DNA of 64,000 bases from Paracnuella aquatica. Its GTDB lineage: Bacteria > Bacteroidota > Bacteroidia > Chitinophagales > Chitinophagaceae. How positions within the stretch are numbered: position 1 is the first letter of the stretch; the number at the start of each line of letters is the position of its first letter. The stretch is from contig NZ_QOWJ01000009.1 of assembly GCF_003332885.2 (NCBI RefSeq), positions 62,001 to 126,000 of the forward strand, read 5' to 3'. The notes under the pieces are model-generated. The model worked only from the letters and a program-made list of their open reading frames with translations. It did no database searches and was not told the origin of the DNA. This document shows, in pieces, positions 25,587 to 33,784 of this stretch. Made by a program: the position numbers and the translations under genes.

Positions 25587-26987
25587 TCACCTGCCCGGTG
25601 CCTTGTAATCGGTAACATCAAGCACCAACACCCAATCCTCATTCCGGCCCGTTGTGGGCGGTGTTGCACGAAGCTGTTTGCCTTTGGTTGTAAACTTGCC
25701 GCTTTCAGCCTTTCCCTTGCGTGGGTTGAACCACCAGGCTTTTTTAGGCGCCGCTTTGAGTGCAGCAATATTGATGGCAACGGGCTTTCCTACCGGCAAA
25801 TAGATCATGGCATACGTTCCGGCACTGTCGCGAAACGCCACCGCATGTTCGCCTTTTGCGCCCTGCCCTTCGGCAATCAGCGCCTGGTCGGGCACACGGC
25901 TGTTCATTGGCCGCGACTCCATCAATCGGCGCAGGTAGCCTACCTGTGTGGCACCCGGCCGGTCGATGGCTTCGGTCCAAAAACGATCAACATGGTTTAC
26001 TTTTTCTTCCCGCGGATTGTAGAACTGCCACACGGCATGGTGCCCATAAGTAACGCCGGCGGCACCGGCAAACACCGATCGGTAGCTTTGTTTCCGTACA
26101 TCGTAATCGGAGTAATAGCCGTTTGCCGGGTCCCATGTGGGCCAGGGGCTCACCGGGTGATCTTCGTAATTGGGCTCCGCATCAATCACGGGTTTTGCAG
26201 GCAACAAGGCCCGGTCGCGTTGTACCCAATCCCACACCGGCACATCAGGGCCGCTGCCGTGGCCGCTTTGCATCATGTTCATGTGCAGCCAGGGCTCGCT
26301 GTGCAAATGCGCCGAAGTGGAGGCGCCACCCGAAATGTGATAGGTGATAAAGGCCTTGTTGGCGGTGCCTTCCAAAATTCCGCGGGCCATTTGCCGCCAC
26401 AGCGGCCTAAAGTCGGCGGAGTCGGTTACGGCCGGGCGGTCGCCGCCCAAAATCCAAAGTACATTGGTTGCAGCAGCGTATCGTTTGCCTAAATACAAGC
26501 CGTAGGTATAAGCATTTTCAGGTGTAAACACCTCCGGGCCGGTGCCCCACATTTTGGTCACTTTATCGCCCCAGGTGGGCAACAAACCCATGTATAAATT
26601 TTTAGCTGCTGCCATCTGAACAATGCTGTCCACCCGCTTAAAATAAGCTTCGTTGGGCGTTGCAGGGTTCATGTTGTGCAGCGGCACCTGGCCGTACTGG
26701 TCCGGCTTACGCAGGCCATCAAACTCGGCCAGCAGCACGGCCTGGATCACGTTGAAACCTTTTGCGCTCCGGTTGGCGAAGTAGCGTTCCGTTTCTGCCA
26801 TCGTTAACCGATGAAACAGCTCCCAACCGGTATCGCCCAGCCAAAAGAACGGTGTACCGTCGGTGTGTTGCAGGTAATGGCCTTTGGGTACAATAGGACC
26901 ATGATCCCACGGCTTTTGCGCAGTTGCCATTGTTGCGCAGCATAGGTATAAAACAATTGAAAACAACCATCTCATTGGGGCAAGCAT
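25587..26987 (-). CDS. Secreted GH140-like (DUF4038, apiosidase-like) glycoside hydrolase
   Basis: A 466-aa protein from ATG 26987 (or 462 aa from ATG 26975), with a signal peptide ([19 protein letters not shown]). A TIM-barrel of the DUF4038/apiosidase type opens with '[33 protein letters not shown]', followed by 'GLLPTWGDK', '[11 protein letters not shown]', '[10 protein letters not shown]', '[15 protein letters not shown]' and 'ALIAEGQG'. The C-terminal '[19 protein letters not shown]...AWWFNPRKG' is the putative collagen-binding-like domain usual in this family. Known GH140 members remove apiose side chains from pectin. It diverges from the WYL regulator at 27087, which is a plausible local regulator. 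Confidence 0.82.
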   Translation of the reverse strand: MLAPMRWLFSIVLYLCCATMATAQKPWDHGPIVPKGHYLQHTDGTPFFWLGDTGWELFHRLTMAETERYFANRSAKGFNVIQAVLLAEFDGLRKPDQYGQVPLHNMNPATPNEAYFKRVDSIVQMAAAKNLYMGLLPTWGDKVTKMWGTGPEVFTPENAYTYGLYLGKRYAAATNVLWILGGDRPAVTDSADFRPLWRQMARGILEGTANKAFITYHISGGASTSAHLHSEPWLHMNMMQSGHGSGPDVPVWDWVQRDRALLPAKPVIDAEPNYEDHPVSPWPTWDPANGYYSDYDVRKQSYRSVFAGAAGVTYGHHAVWQFYNPREEKVNHVDRFWTEAIDRPGATQVGYLRRLMESRPMNSRVPDQALIAEGQGAKGEHAVAFRDSAGTYAMIYLPVGKPVAINIAALKAAPKKAWWFNPRKGKAESGKFTTKGKQLRATPPTTGRNEDWVLVLDVTDYKAPGR

Positions 26988-27086
26988 TGAATAAGAAAGA
27001 TACAGAAAAGGGGCGCCGGCCCATGATGAAAAAAGTATTTTTATCCCACTATATTTACCCGCATACCACAAAACCACAACCCCTGC

Positions 27087-27854
27087 ATGAACCGCATCGA
27101 CCGACTTTTTGGAATACTTACACTGCTGCAGTCGAAGAAATTTGTGCCGGCAGAAACCATTGCAGCAAAATTTGGCATCAGCATCCGCACCGTTTACCGC
27201 GATGTAAAGGCGCTGTGCGAACAAGGCATCCCGGTGAGCTTTGAGCAAGGCAAAGGATACTTTGTGGTGCAGGGATATTTTTTGCCACCGGTGGCCTTTT
27301 CCTCGGAAGAAGCAAATGCGCTGCTGCTGATGGAAACCATGGTGCAGGGCTTTGCCGATAAATCTATTGGTAAGCACTACGCCACTGCGTTGCAAAAGGT
27401 AAAAGCAGTATTGCGCAGCACGCAAAAAGATTCGGTGGAAGCCTTGTCGCCCAATATCCGCATACAGCTATGCGGATGGCAGCAACCCGATTATGAATAC
27501 CTTTCTACGTTACAGCAATGCATTGCCGGAAAAACGGTTGTGGCACTCCGTTATACCGATGTGCGGCAGCAACCTACGGAGCGGTGCATCGAGCCGATCG
27601 GGCTCCTGTTTTATGCATTTAGCTGGCACCTAATTGCATGGTGCCAGTTGAGGCAAGATTATAGAGATTTTAAAGTGGAACGCATCACCGCCGCCTGCAA
27701 CACCGGCCGCGCATTTACCCATACTGGTCATCTTACGCTGGACGAGTACATCAAATCGTTGCCCGCAGAATACCTGCAACCTTGCAAAAGTGAAGAGGCC
27801 ACCGCCAAAAGGCAGCCGGTAAAAAGCGCCGTTACTGAACCGGTTCTACTTTAA
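27087..27854 (+). CDS. WYL-domain transcriptional regulator (YafY-like)
   Basis: A 255-aa DNA-binding protein. The N-terminal DeoR-type helix-turn-helix (about 3-55: '[41 protein letters not shown]' region) is followed by '[16 protein letters not shown]'. A WYL ligand-binding domain (about 140-225) follows, in which '[31 protein letters not shown]' holds the conserved block. Such regulators sense nucleic-acid or small-molecule ligands. It is transcribed away from the GH140-like gene across a 99-bp spacer. The following DinB gene is on the same strand, 80 bp away. Confidence 0.88.
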   Translation: MNRIDRLFGILTLLQSKKFVPAETIAAKFGISIRTVYRDVKALCEQGIPVSFEQGKGYFVVQGYFLPPVAFSSEEANALLLMETMVQGFADKSIGKHYATALQKVKAVLRSTQKDSVEALSPNIRIQLCGWQQPDYEYLSTLQQCIAGKTVVALRYTDVRQQPTERCIEPIGLLFYAFSWHLIAWCQLRQDYRDFKVERITAACNTGRAFTHTGHLTLDEYIKSLPAEYLQPCKSEEATAKRQPVKSAVTEPVLL

Positions 27855-27934
27855 AAAAATTTTACGCTTAACGTTTGGCTGGCTGCCATAGGGTTGTCAG
27901 CGGCGCATATTTTCTTTGTACAAAACAAAACAAC

Positions 27935-28432
27935 ATGGATATCATTCAACTGCTTTCAAAAGAACTGGAGCAAGAAGCGCAAACCACCCGCAAGATGTTG
28001 CAGCGCGTTCCGGAAGACAAATGGGATTGGAAACCACACGAAAAGAGCATGAGCCTGAAAGTGCTTTCGCTGCATGTGGCAGAACTGGCGGGCTGGATCA
28101 GCATGGCCATCAATACCGAGGAGCTGGATTTTGCGGCAAGCCCGTACACGCAGCCGCCGGTGCAAACCAATGCCGAACTGCTGCAGGTTTTTGAAACTGC
28201 ATTGCAACAGGGGAAGGAGGCATTGGCTAAAGCTACAGAAGCCGACCTGCAACCAAACTGGACGCTGCGCACCGGCGAACATATTCACGTAGTGCTCACC
28301 AAGTACGAAATGGTGCGGCATGCGCTGGCGCAAATGATCCACCACCGGGCACAACTAGGTGTGTACCTGCGCCTGCTGAATATTCCCATACCGGGCAGCT
28401 ACGGTCCCAGCGCCGATGAAATGAATTTTTAA
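27935..28432 (+). CDS. DinB-family protein
   Basis: A 165-aa four-helix-bundle protein of the DinB/YfiT superfamily, started at ATG 27935. It opens with 'IIQLLSKELEQEAQTTRKMLQRVPEDKWDWKPHEKSMSL' and shows the three-His metal site pattern: 'SLHVAEL' (His1), and 'RHALAQMIHHRAQLGVYLRLL' for the later histidines. It closes with the typical 'IPGSYGPSADE'. Family members are metal-dependent thiol transferases (bacillithiol or mycothiol S-transferases) or damage-inducible proteins. With bshC 2.5 kb away a bacillithiol S-transferase role is attractive, but that is only an inference. Confidence 0.85.
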   Translation: MDIIQLLSKELEQEAQTTRKMLQRVPEDKWDWKPHEKSMSLKVLSLHVAELAGWISMAINTEELDFAASPYTQPPVQTNAELLQVFETALQQGKEALAKATEADLQPNWTLRTGEHIHVVLTKYEMVRHALAQMIHHRAQLGVYLRLLNIPIPGSYGPSADEMNF

Positions 28433-28461
28433 CCACCCTAACTAATGAAGCGGCGAGATAA

Positions 28462-28499
28462 AAAAAGCCGGTGCAGTATTCAACAAGCACCGGCTTTTT
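28462..28499. terminator. Bidirectional terminator between dinB and the helicase gene
   Basis: Perfect 13-bp stem AAAAAGCCGGTGC / GCACCGGCTTTTT (28462-28474, 28487-28499), flanked by A and T runs, between two convergent genes. Confidence 0.9.
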
Positions 28500-28616
28500 G
28501 GATGGTAAATTATTCGCTTATGCTTTTTTGATGCGAACACAATGGCGCATCAAATAAATGAGCAGGTGGAGCTAAATACTATTGCAAACAATACAGTTAT
28601 TTAGGCACCGTACCGG

Positions 28617-29933
28617 CTATTTAGCCACCGCGATCTTGATCTTTTTACCTTTTAGTTTTTTGTCTTCAATCTGCTTCAACACATACGAAACATGGTTGCG
28701 ACGCAGGGCCACAAAAGAAAAGAAATCCTTTACTTCGATCACGCCAATATCTTCTTTTTTCAAGCCGCCCTGCTGCGCTAAAAAGCCAACAATATCCACT
28801 TTGTTTACTTTGTCTTTTTTACCTGCGGCCACAAACATGGTCGTCCATTTTGGTTTCTCCGGCAACGGTGCCGTTTCATCCAAATCAAAATAAGGTGTTT
28901 CCTGTGCCAAATAAGCGGGCAGCTTTTCGTCGGGGCCAACCATCAACACTGCCGTGCCACTGGCTTCCATGCGGGCTGTGCGACCGTTGCGGTGTGTAAA
29001 AATATCTTCGTTCGCCGGCAGGTGATAGTGCACAATGTAACGGATGTTGAAAATATCCAAACCTCTTGCTGCCAGGTCGGTGGTAATCAAATAATTAATG
29101 CTGCTATTGCGGAATTTTGCCAGCGCCACTTCCCTGTCTTTTTGCTCCATTGCCCCGTGGTAAAACACGCTGATGATGCCTTTTTCGTGCAGCATATGGT
29201 GCACCCGCTCCACCGACTCACGGTGGTTGCAAAACACAATTGTGGCGCGGTTGCCCACCGTGCACAAAAAGCGCACAAGCGTACCGATCTTGTCGCTATC
29301 GGGGCTTTCTACCTGCATGATCTCGAGCTTTTCCACCGGTGCCGCATCTTCAGGTAAAAAATTCAGTCGGTGAAAATCGGCACTCAAAAATTCGGGGATA
29401 GCCACCGTTTCCGTTGCCGATGTAAGCATGCGGCGTTGTACCGCAGGCAGTTGGCTAATGATCTCTTCAATTTCTTCCACAAAACCCAATTCCAGCGATT
29501 TATCGAACTCATCGAGTACCAGCGAATGGATGCTTTTGGTAGTAATGTTGCCGCGGCGGATATGATCGCCCAGTCGGCCGGGAGTACCCACAATGATTGC
29601 GGGTGCTTCCAGCAGTTCATTTTCTTCTGTTTCCCGCTTATGCCCACCATAGCAGGCGGTTATTTTCAGGCCGGTGCCCATTTTGCGAAACACGTCCTCA
29701 ATCTGCAGCGCCAGTTCGCGGGTAGGCACAACAATGAGGGCGCCGGTTTCCTTTTGGCCCTTTTCCAAATGAATGAGCAGGGGCAACAAAAACGCCAGCG
29801 TTTTGCCCGAGCCTGTTGGCGATAGCAACACGATGTTTTCCTGTTCCGAAGCAGCCGAGATGGCTGCCTCCTGCATTTCGTTCAATGCTTTAAAGTTCAG
29901 TGCAGCCAGTATGCTGTTCAGTTCATAATTCAT
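28617..29933 (-). CDS. dbpA: DEAD-box RNA helicase with DbpA-type RNA-binding tail
   Basis: A 438-aa ATP-dependent RNA helicase from ATG 29933, probably acting in ribosome assembly. Helicase motifs in order: Q-motif region 'LNFKALNEMQEAAI', Walker A LLSPTGSGKT, VPTRELALQ, GTPGRLGDH, motif II written DEFD rather than DEAD (LVLDEFDKSLELGF), motif III SATE, 'FYHGAMEQKDRE', 'TTDLAARGLD', and motif VI HRNGRTARM. The C-terminal 75 residues ('KVNKVDIVGFLAQQGGLKKEDIGVIEVKDFFSFVAL') form a DbpA-like RNA-recognition domain, which in E. coli binds 23S rRNA hairpin 92. The gene follows rimO after a heptamer-array hairpin. Confidence 0.88.
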   Translation of the reverse strand: MNYELNSILAALNFKALNEMQEAAISAASEQENIVLLSPTGSGKTLAFLLPLLIHLEKGQKETGALIVVPTRELALQIEDVFRKMGTGLKITACYGGHKRETEENELLEAPAIIVGTPGRLGDHIRRGNITTKSIHSLVLDEFDKSLELGFVEEIEEIISQLPAVQRRMLTSATETVAIPEFLSADFHRLNFLPEDAAPVEKLEIMQVESPDSDKIGTLVRFLCTVGNRATIVFCNHRESVERVHHMLHEKGIISVFYHGAMEQKDREVALAKFRNSSINYLITTDLAARGLDIFNIRYIVHYHLPANEDIFTHRNGRTARMEASGTAVLMVGPDEKLPAYLAQETPYFDLDETAPLPEKPKWTTMFVAAGKKDKVNKVDIVGFLAQQGGLKKEDIGVIEVKDFFSFVALRRNHVSYVLKQIEDKKLKGKKIKIAVAK

Positions 29934-29970
29934 ATCCGTTGCTTTTTTTGCGTCCAATCAAATACAATTA

Positions 29971-30033
29971 AAAAGGCAAAAGTAAAAAGCCGAAATGGAC
30001 GTCCGTTTCCCGACCTTTTACTTTTGCCTTGTC
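29971..30033. repeat. Continuous nine-unit heptamer hairpin between rimO and the helicase gene
   Basis: Nine adjacent 7-mers without a slip: AAAAGGC, AAAAGTA, AAAAGCC, GAAATGG, ACGTCCG, TTTCCCG, ACCTTTT, ACTTTTG, CCTTGTC. The outer part pairs with itself (AAGGCAAAAGTAAAA with TTTTACTTTTGCCTT). It lies 10 bp after the rimO stop, so it probably serves as a terminator. Confidence 0.75.
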
Positions 30034-30043
30034 TTCGAAATAT

Positions 30044-31354
30044 TTACATTACCAGTTCGCCTTCCAGATCGTAATCGTAGGCGCGGGTAATTTTTACATT
30101 TACAAATTCGCCGGGCAGCAGCTTTTGACTTGTTTGAATAATCACCTCGTTGTCCACTTCCACTGAATCAAACTCTGTGCGGCCCAGGTAGCGGCCGGCT
30201 TCTTTTTTATCTACAATCACTTTAAACACCTGCCCTACTTTTTCCATGTTTTTTTCCAGCGAAATTTCCTGTTGCACCGCCATGATCTCTTCGGCGCGGC
30301 GCTGCTTTTCGTCGGCCGGAACATTATCTGATAACCCAAAGGCCGGCGTGTCTTCTTCATGTGAGTAGGTAAAAATGCCCACCCTGTCGAACCGCTGCCG
30401 CTCCAGGAAGCCTTTCAGTTCTTCCACATCATCCAAGGTTTCGCCGGGGAAGCCCGCAATCAGCGTGGTGCGCAGGCAAATGCCCGGAACCGTTGCGCGG
30501 ATCTGCAATATCAGGTCTTCCATTTCGGCGCGGGTGATCTGGCGGCGCATAGCCTTCAGCATGTTATCAGCTGCATGTTGCAGCGGCATATCGAGATAGT
30601 TACAGATGTTCGGCCGCTCTTTCATCACGTCCAGAATATCCATCGGGAACTTGTGCGGATAAGCGTAATGCAGGCGGATCCATTCGATGCCGGGCACATC
30701 GCTCAAGCGTTTTAACAAATCGGCCAGCATGCGTTTTTTATACAGGTCCAAACCGTAATAAGTCAGTTCCTGCGCAATGAGCATGATCTCCCGCACACCA
30801 CGTTGCGCCAACCGAGTTGCTTCTGCAACAATATCTTCAATGCTGCGGCTGGTGTGTGCACCACGCATTAGCGGAATAGCACAAAAGGCACAGGTGCGGT
30901 TGCAGCCTTCGGCAATTTTTACATAGGCATAATGCTGCGGCGTAGCCAACAGGCGTTCGCCCAGCAGTTCGCTTTTATAGTCGGCCTCAAAACGCTTGAG
31001 CAGCAGGGGCATTTCCATGGTGCCAAACCAGGCGTCCACTTCCGGGATGCTTTGCTCCAGGTCATCGCGGTAGCGCTGGCTGAGGCAGCCGGTTACATAT
31101 ACTTTATCGAGGCGGCCTTTTTGCTTGAGGGCCACCTGCTCCAGGATGGTGTTCACGCTTTCTTCTTTGGCCTTATCAATAAAGCCGCAGGTATTGACCA
31201 CCACAATGTTGTGGTCGCGTTTGGCACTTTCGTGCACCACATCAATTTCGTTGGCAATGAGCTGCCCGCTCAGCACCTCACTATCTACCATGTTTTTACT
31301 GCAGCCCAGCGTAATGATGTTTACTTTGTCGCGTTTTAGTGTTTTTGCTTTCAT
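30044..31354 (-). CDS. rimO: Ribosomal protein uS12 methylthiotransferase
   Basis: A radical-SAM enzyme that adds a methylthio group to the conserved Asp of ribosomal protein uS12. It is 436 aa with the three-domain layout. The N-terminal UPF0004 domain holds the second cluster ligands (Cys18 in TLGCSKN, Cys56 in VNTCGFID, Cys90 in VTGCLSQ). The radical-SAM core has CNRTCAFC (Cys151, 155, 158), and the TRAM domain is at the end ('LPGEFVNVKITRAYDYDLEGEL'). 'HYAYVKIAEGCNR' and 'HYAYPHKFP' are typical of RimO rather than MiaB. It ends the cluster that begins at rpmB. Confidence 0.95.
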   Translation of the reverse strand: MKAKTLKRDKVNIITLGCSKNMVDSEVLSGQLIANEIDVVHESAKRDHNIVVVNTCGFIDKAKEESVNTILEQVALKQKGRLDKVYVTGCLSQRYRDDLEQSIPEVDAWFGTMEMPLLLKRFEADYKSELLGERLLATPQHYAYVKIAEGCNRTCAFCAIPLMRGAHTSRSIEDIVAEATRLAQRGVREIMLIAQELTYYGLDLYKKRMLADLLKRLSDVPGIEWIRLHYAYPHKFPMDILDVMKERPNICNYLDMPLQHAADNMLKAMRRQITRAEMEDLILQIRATVPGICLRTTLIAGFPGETLDDVEELKGFLERQRFDRVGIFTYSHEEDTPAFGLSDNVPADEKQRRAEEIMAVQQEISLEKNMEKVGQVFKVIVDKKEAGRYLGRTEFDSVEVDNEVIIQTSQKLLPGEFVNVKITRAYDYDLEGELVM

Positions 31355-31448
31355 GCGTTGCCTGATGGCGCCCTTGGGTAAAATGGGGCCGGTTTCTCTT
31401 TAAGGCCGCAAAGGTCGCTAAAAGCAGCCGTATTCCTCGTTAAGGGCA

Positions 31449-31479
31449 ACAAAAATCCCCCGGAAAAAAGCCGGGGGAT
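31449..31479 (-). terminator. Terminator of the fasciclin gene
   Basis: Stem ATCCCCCGG / CCGGGGGAT (31455-31463, 31471-31479) followed on the minus strand by a T-run; about 25 bp after the stop at 31503. Confidence 0.9.
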
Positions 31480-31502
31480 CATTCACCTAAACCTATGCAC
31501 GT

Positions 31503-32054
31503 TTACATTTTGGGCAGCAACACGTGGTCTACCACGTGGATCACGCCATTCTTTTGCTGCACGTCGGCAATGGTTACCTTGGCTTTACCACCGTTGGCAT
31601 CCCAAATCCATACATTGCCGCTTTCGTCCTGCGAGGCGGTAAGCGTACCACCGGCCAAGGTGGTAACGGTGGCTTTGCCGCCATTTTCCTTGATCAGTTT
31701 CACCAGGTCTTTTGCATCCACTTTACCCGACACTACATGGTATTTGAGCACACCTTGCAGAGCCGCCTTGTTTTCGGGCTTCAGCAGGTTATCAACGGTG
31801 CCTGCGGGCAGCATATCGAATGCTGCGTTTGTGGGCGCAAATACGGTAAACGGACCCGCACCTTGCAAAGCACCGGCAAGGTCGCCTGCTTTTACGGCTG
31901 CTACCAGCGTGGTGTGGTCTTTAGAGTTCACTGCGTTTTCAACAATGTTGCGGGTAGGCAACATGGCTGCACCGCCCACCATAATTGATTTTTGGGCAAA
32001 CGAATTGCTTGAGAGGGCTACAATAGCCAATGCACTAAAGAATAATTTTTTCAT
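31503..32054 (-). CDS. Secreted fasciclin (FAS1) domain protein
   Basis: A 183-aa exported protein with a signal peptide (MKKLFFSALAIVALSSNSFA) and one FAS1 domain (about 35-182). The H1 motif is 'GPFTVFAPTNAAFDMLP', the YH motif is 'LKYHVVSG' and the H2 segment is 'NGVIHVVDHVLLP'. FAS1 domains mediate adhesion or matrix contacts at the cell surface. It has its own terminator. It lies downstream of a sigma/anti-sigma pair, which may control it; the 291-bp gap in between contains the anti-sigma terminator, so it is probably transcribed separately. Confidence 0.92.
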   Translation of the reverse strand: MKKLFFSALAIVALSSNSFAQKSIMVGGAAMLPTRNIVENAVNSKDHTTLVAAVKAGDLAGALQGAGPFTVFAPTNAAFDMLPAGTVDNLLKPENKAALQGVLKYHVVSGKVDAKDLVKLIKENGGKATVTTLAGGTLTASQDESGNVWIWDANGGKAKVTIADVQQKNGVIHVVDHVLLPKM

Positions 32055-32290
32055 GGTTTCGCTTTTTGAAAAACAATTACGCAGGGCAGTGCTAAATGGT
32101 TTGCTTTTTTTTGAAAAAAATAGATAAAAGTCAGCTCTGTTGCAGGTTTGGTGTTATTGCAATAGAATCGTTACACAAAACAAAATAAGGTTGTGCATGT
32201 CCGTTAGCAACGGGCTCGACAATAAAACTAGCCATCAATGTTGCTATAAAAATTTTCTTTGAAGTGATGAACCAATAGAAAACATGGGCA

Positions 32291-32315
32291 CAAAAAAAGG
32301 AAGCAGCGCTTCCCA
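32291..32315 (-). terminator. Terminator of the sigma/anti-sigma operon
   Basis: Minus strand: GGGAAGC-GCT-GCTTCC and then a run of seven T (32298-32292), 30 bp after the anti-sigma stop. The rest of 32055-32345 shows no supported gene. Confidence 0.75.
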
Positions 32316-32345
32316 ATTATGATTGCAATGGTTCTTTAAAACTGT

Positions 32346-33215
32346 TTATACTTTGCCCATCACCCACATGGCTTCCATGGTAGGTACCGGGCTGCCGCCG
32401 GCCTGCTCCAGCGTAATGGCAAATGCTTCGGCACGTTCAAAAGTTTTCATTTGCTGCAGGCTTGTTTGGGCGCTGCCCAGCATGCCGCCATCCACCGGCT
32501 TGCCATCTACAATGGCCCAAAGTTGGTACTGCTTTCCTTGCGGTGCCGCCGGAAGCGACACAGGGCTAATGAATACTTCTTTGGTTTCCGTGTTCCAGAA
32601 CAGTTGTGCCAACGCATCCCTTTTGCCGGGCACGGCACTGAGTTTAATTTTTTTATAAACATCGCTCTGCATCATTTGCAGCATCTGCCCCGAGGCCAAG
32701 TTTTCGCGTTGCAGCGTTACTACCTGCCGGTTGAGGCTGCGCATGTTTTGTTGCAGGCCAGCCACTTCATTGCGGTAGTCTCGGTTTTTATTCGCTAAAA
32801 AAATAACTCCGCCCAGCGACAACAGCACACCAATCAGTGCGGCAGCGGGCAGCCAAAACTGCACTTTGCCGGTGCGGTGTGGCGGTTGCATGGGCACAAC
32901 GCCCGGGTCGGTTTGCTCTTCCGCCACGTGCAAATGCCTGCCGGTATGGATGGGTACCACCGGTACGTCTGATTCGTTCTCTTCCCTTTTCAGGTTGCGT
33001 AGGCGTTCCATCAGGCCCTCTTTTACCGAAGGTGCAGGCACAGCGGCAGCCCCACCGGCTACGCCCACCAGCGATGCACCGATCCGGTCCAGTTCTTCCT
33101 GTATTTCGGGAAACAGCAGTGCCAACTGGGCAATTTTATAGCCCTCGTCGGGCGGGAGCATGCCCAAAACGTACAGTTCCAAATCGCCAGATGATATGAT
33201 ACAACTAAGATCCAC
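32346..33215 (-). CDS. Anti-sigma factor with RskA-type C-terminal domain
   Basis: A 289-aa single-pass membrane protein with a GTG start at 33215, 8 nt after the sigma gene stop. The N-terminal cytoplasmic part (about 1-120) has the 'SGDLELYVLGMLPPDEGYKIAQL' sequence typical of anti-sigma domains, but no zinc HxxxCxxC motif. A membrane helix follows at about 130-150 ('FWLPAAALIGVLLSLGGVIFLA'), then a short coiled coil, then the periplasmic RskA domain ('KEVFISPVSLPAAPQGKQYQLWAIVDG...VDGGMLG'). It should hold the partner sigma factor at the membrane until a signal is received. The signal is unknown. Confidence 0.9.
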   Translation of the reverse strand: MDLSCIISSGDLELYVLGMLPPDEGYKIAQLALLFPEIQEELDRIGASLVGVAGGAAAVPAPSVKEGLMERLRNLKREENESDVPVVPIHTGRHLHVAEEQTDPGVVPMQPPHRTGKVQFWLPAAALIGVLLSLGGVIFLANKNRDYRNEVAGLQQNMRSLNRQVVTLQRENLASGQMLQMMQSDVYKKIKLSAVPGKRDALAQLFWNTETKEVFISPVSLPAAPQGKQYQLWAIVDGKPVDGGMLGSAQTSLQQMKTFERAEAFAITLEQAGGSPVPTMEAMWVMGKV

Positions 33216-33223
33216 AGTCGTTT

Positions 33224-33727
33224 TTATCGGTTTGTGCCCACCAGCTTGCGCAGCTGTAGCAGCGTTGATCGGATACGGGTTTTAACGGTGCCCAGCGGAA
33301 TGCCCAGCATTTTGGCAATTTCCTCCTGCGTATATCCTTGAAAATACGATAACTGGAGCAGCCGGCGGCTTTCCTCGGGCAAGCCCTCCAGTGTTTTTTT
33401 CAGGCCAATATCGGAAATGCTGCCGTGCAGCCCACCTTCCTGGTTATATACGTTTTCGGTAAGTGCTGTGGTTTGGGCCTCCCGCTTAAAATCCCTGGAG
33501 CGGGTACGATCAATGGCCGTATTACGGGCAATGTTCAGCATCCAGGTGTACAGGCGGCCTTTGGCTGCATCGTAGCTGCCCACGTACTGCCATATTTTTA
33601 CAAAAACATCCTGCAGCACATCTTCCGCCAGCTCGGGCTGGGGCAATATCTGGTAAATAACGGTGTACAGCGCCTTGCTATAATGATCGTACAGGTAGCT
33701 GAATGCAGCTTCATCATGTGCCTGCAA
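33224..33727 (-). CDS. ECF RNA polymerase sigma factor
   Basis: A sigma-70 factor of the extracytoplasmic-function type, controlled by the downstream anti-sigma. Region 2 is visible ('FSYLYDHYSKALYTVIYQILPQPELAEDVLQDVFVKIWQYVGSYDAAKGRLYTWML' area, with D-AED-LQDVF), and region 4 has the helix-turn-helix 'FQGYTQEEIAKMLGIPLGTVKTRIRSTLLQLRKLV'. The start is uncertain. No ATG exists; the TTG at 33727 gives 167 aa, but the upstream codons to the ftsY stop (33785) encode a fitting N-terminal helix (EADLVARLQAHDE). A CTG start at 33772 or 33781 is therefore possible. It lies directly behind ftsY, in the same frame. Confidence 0.9.
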   Translation of the reverse strand: MQAHDEAAFSYLYDHYSKALYTVIYQILPQPELAEDVLQDVFVKIWQYVGSYDAAKGRLYTWMLNIARNTAIDRTRSRDFKREAQTTALTENVYNQEGGLHGSISDIGLKKTLEGLPEESRRLLQLSYFQGYTQEEIAKMLGIPLGTVKTRIRSTLLQLRKLVGTNR

Positions 33728-33784
33728 ACGGGCTACCAGGTCGGCTTCGGGGTATGTTTCGGGGGGCGGCAGGGTAAACAGCGA

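Noticed and set aside
32131-32316. 61-codon frame between the fasciclin and anti-sigma genes
   Set aside because: It crosses the anti-sigma terminator, lacks a family pattern and has poor codon composition.
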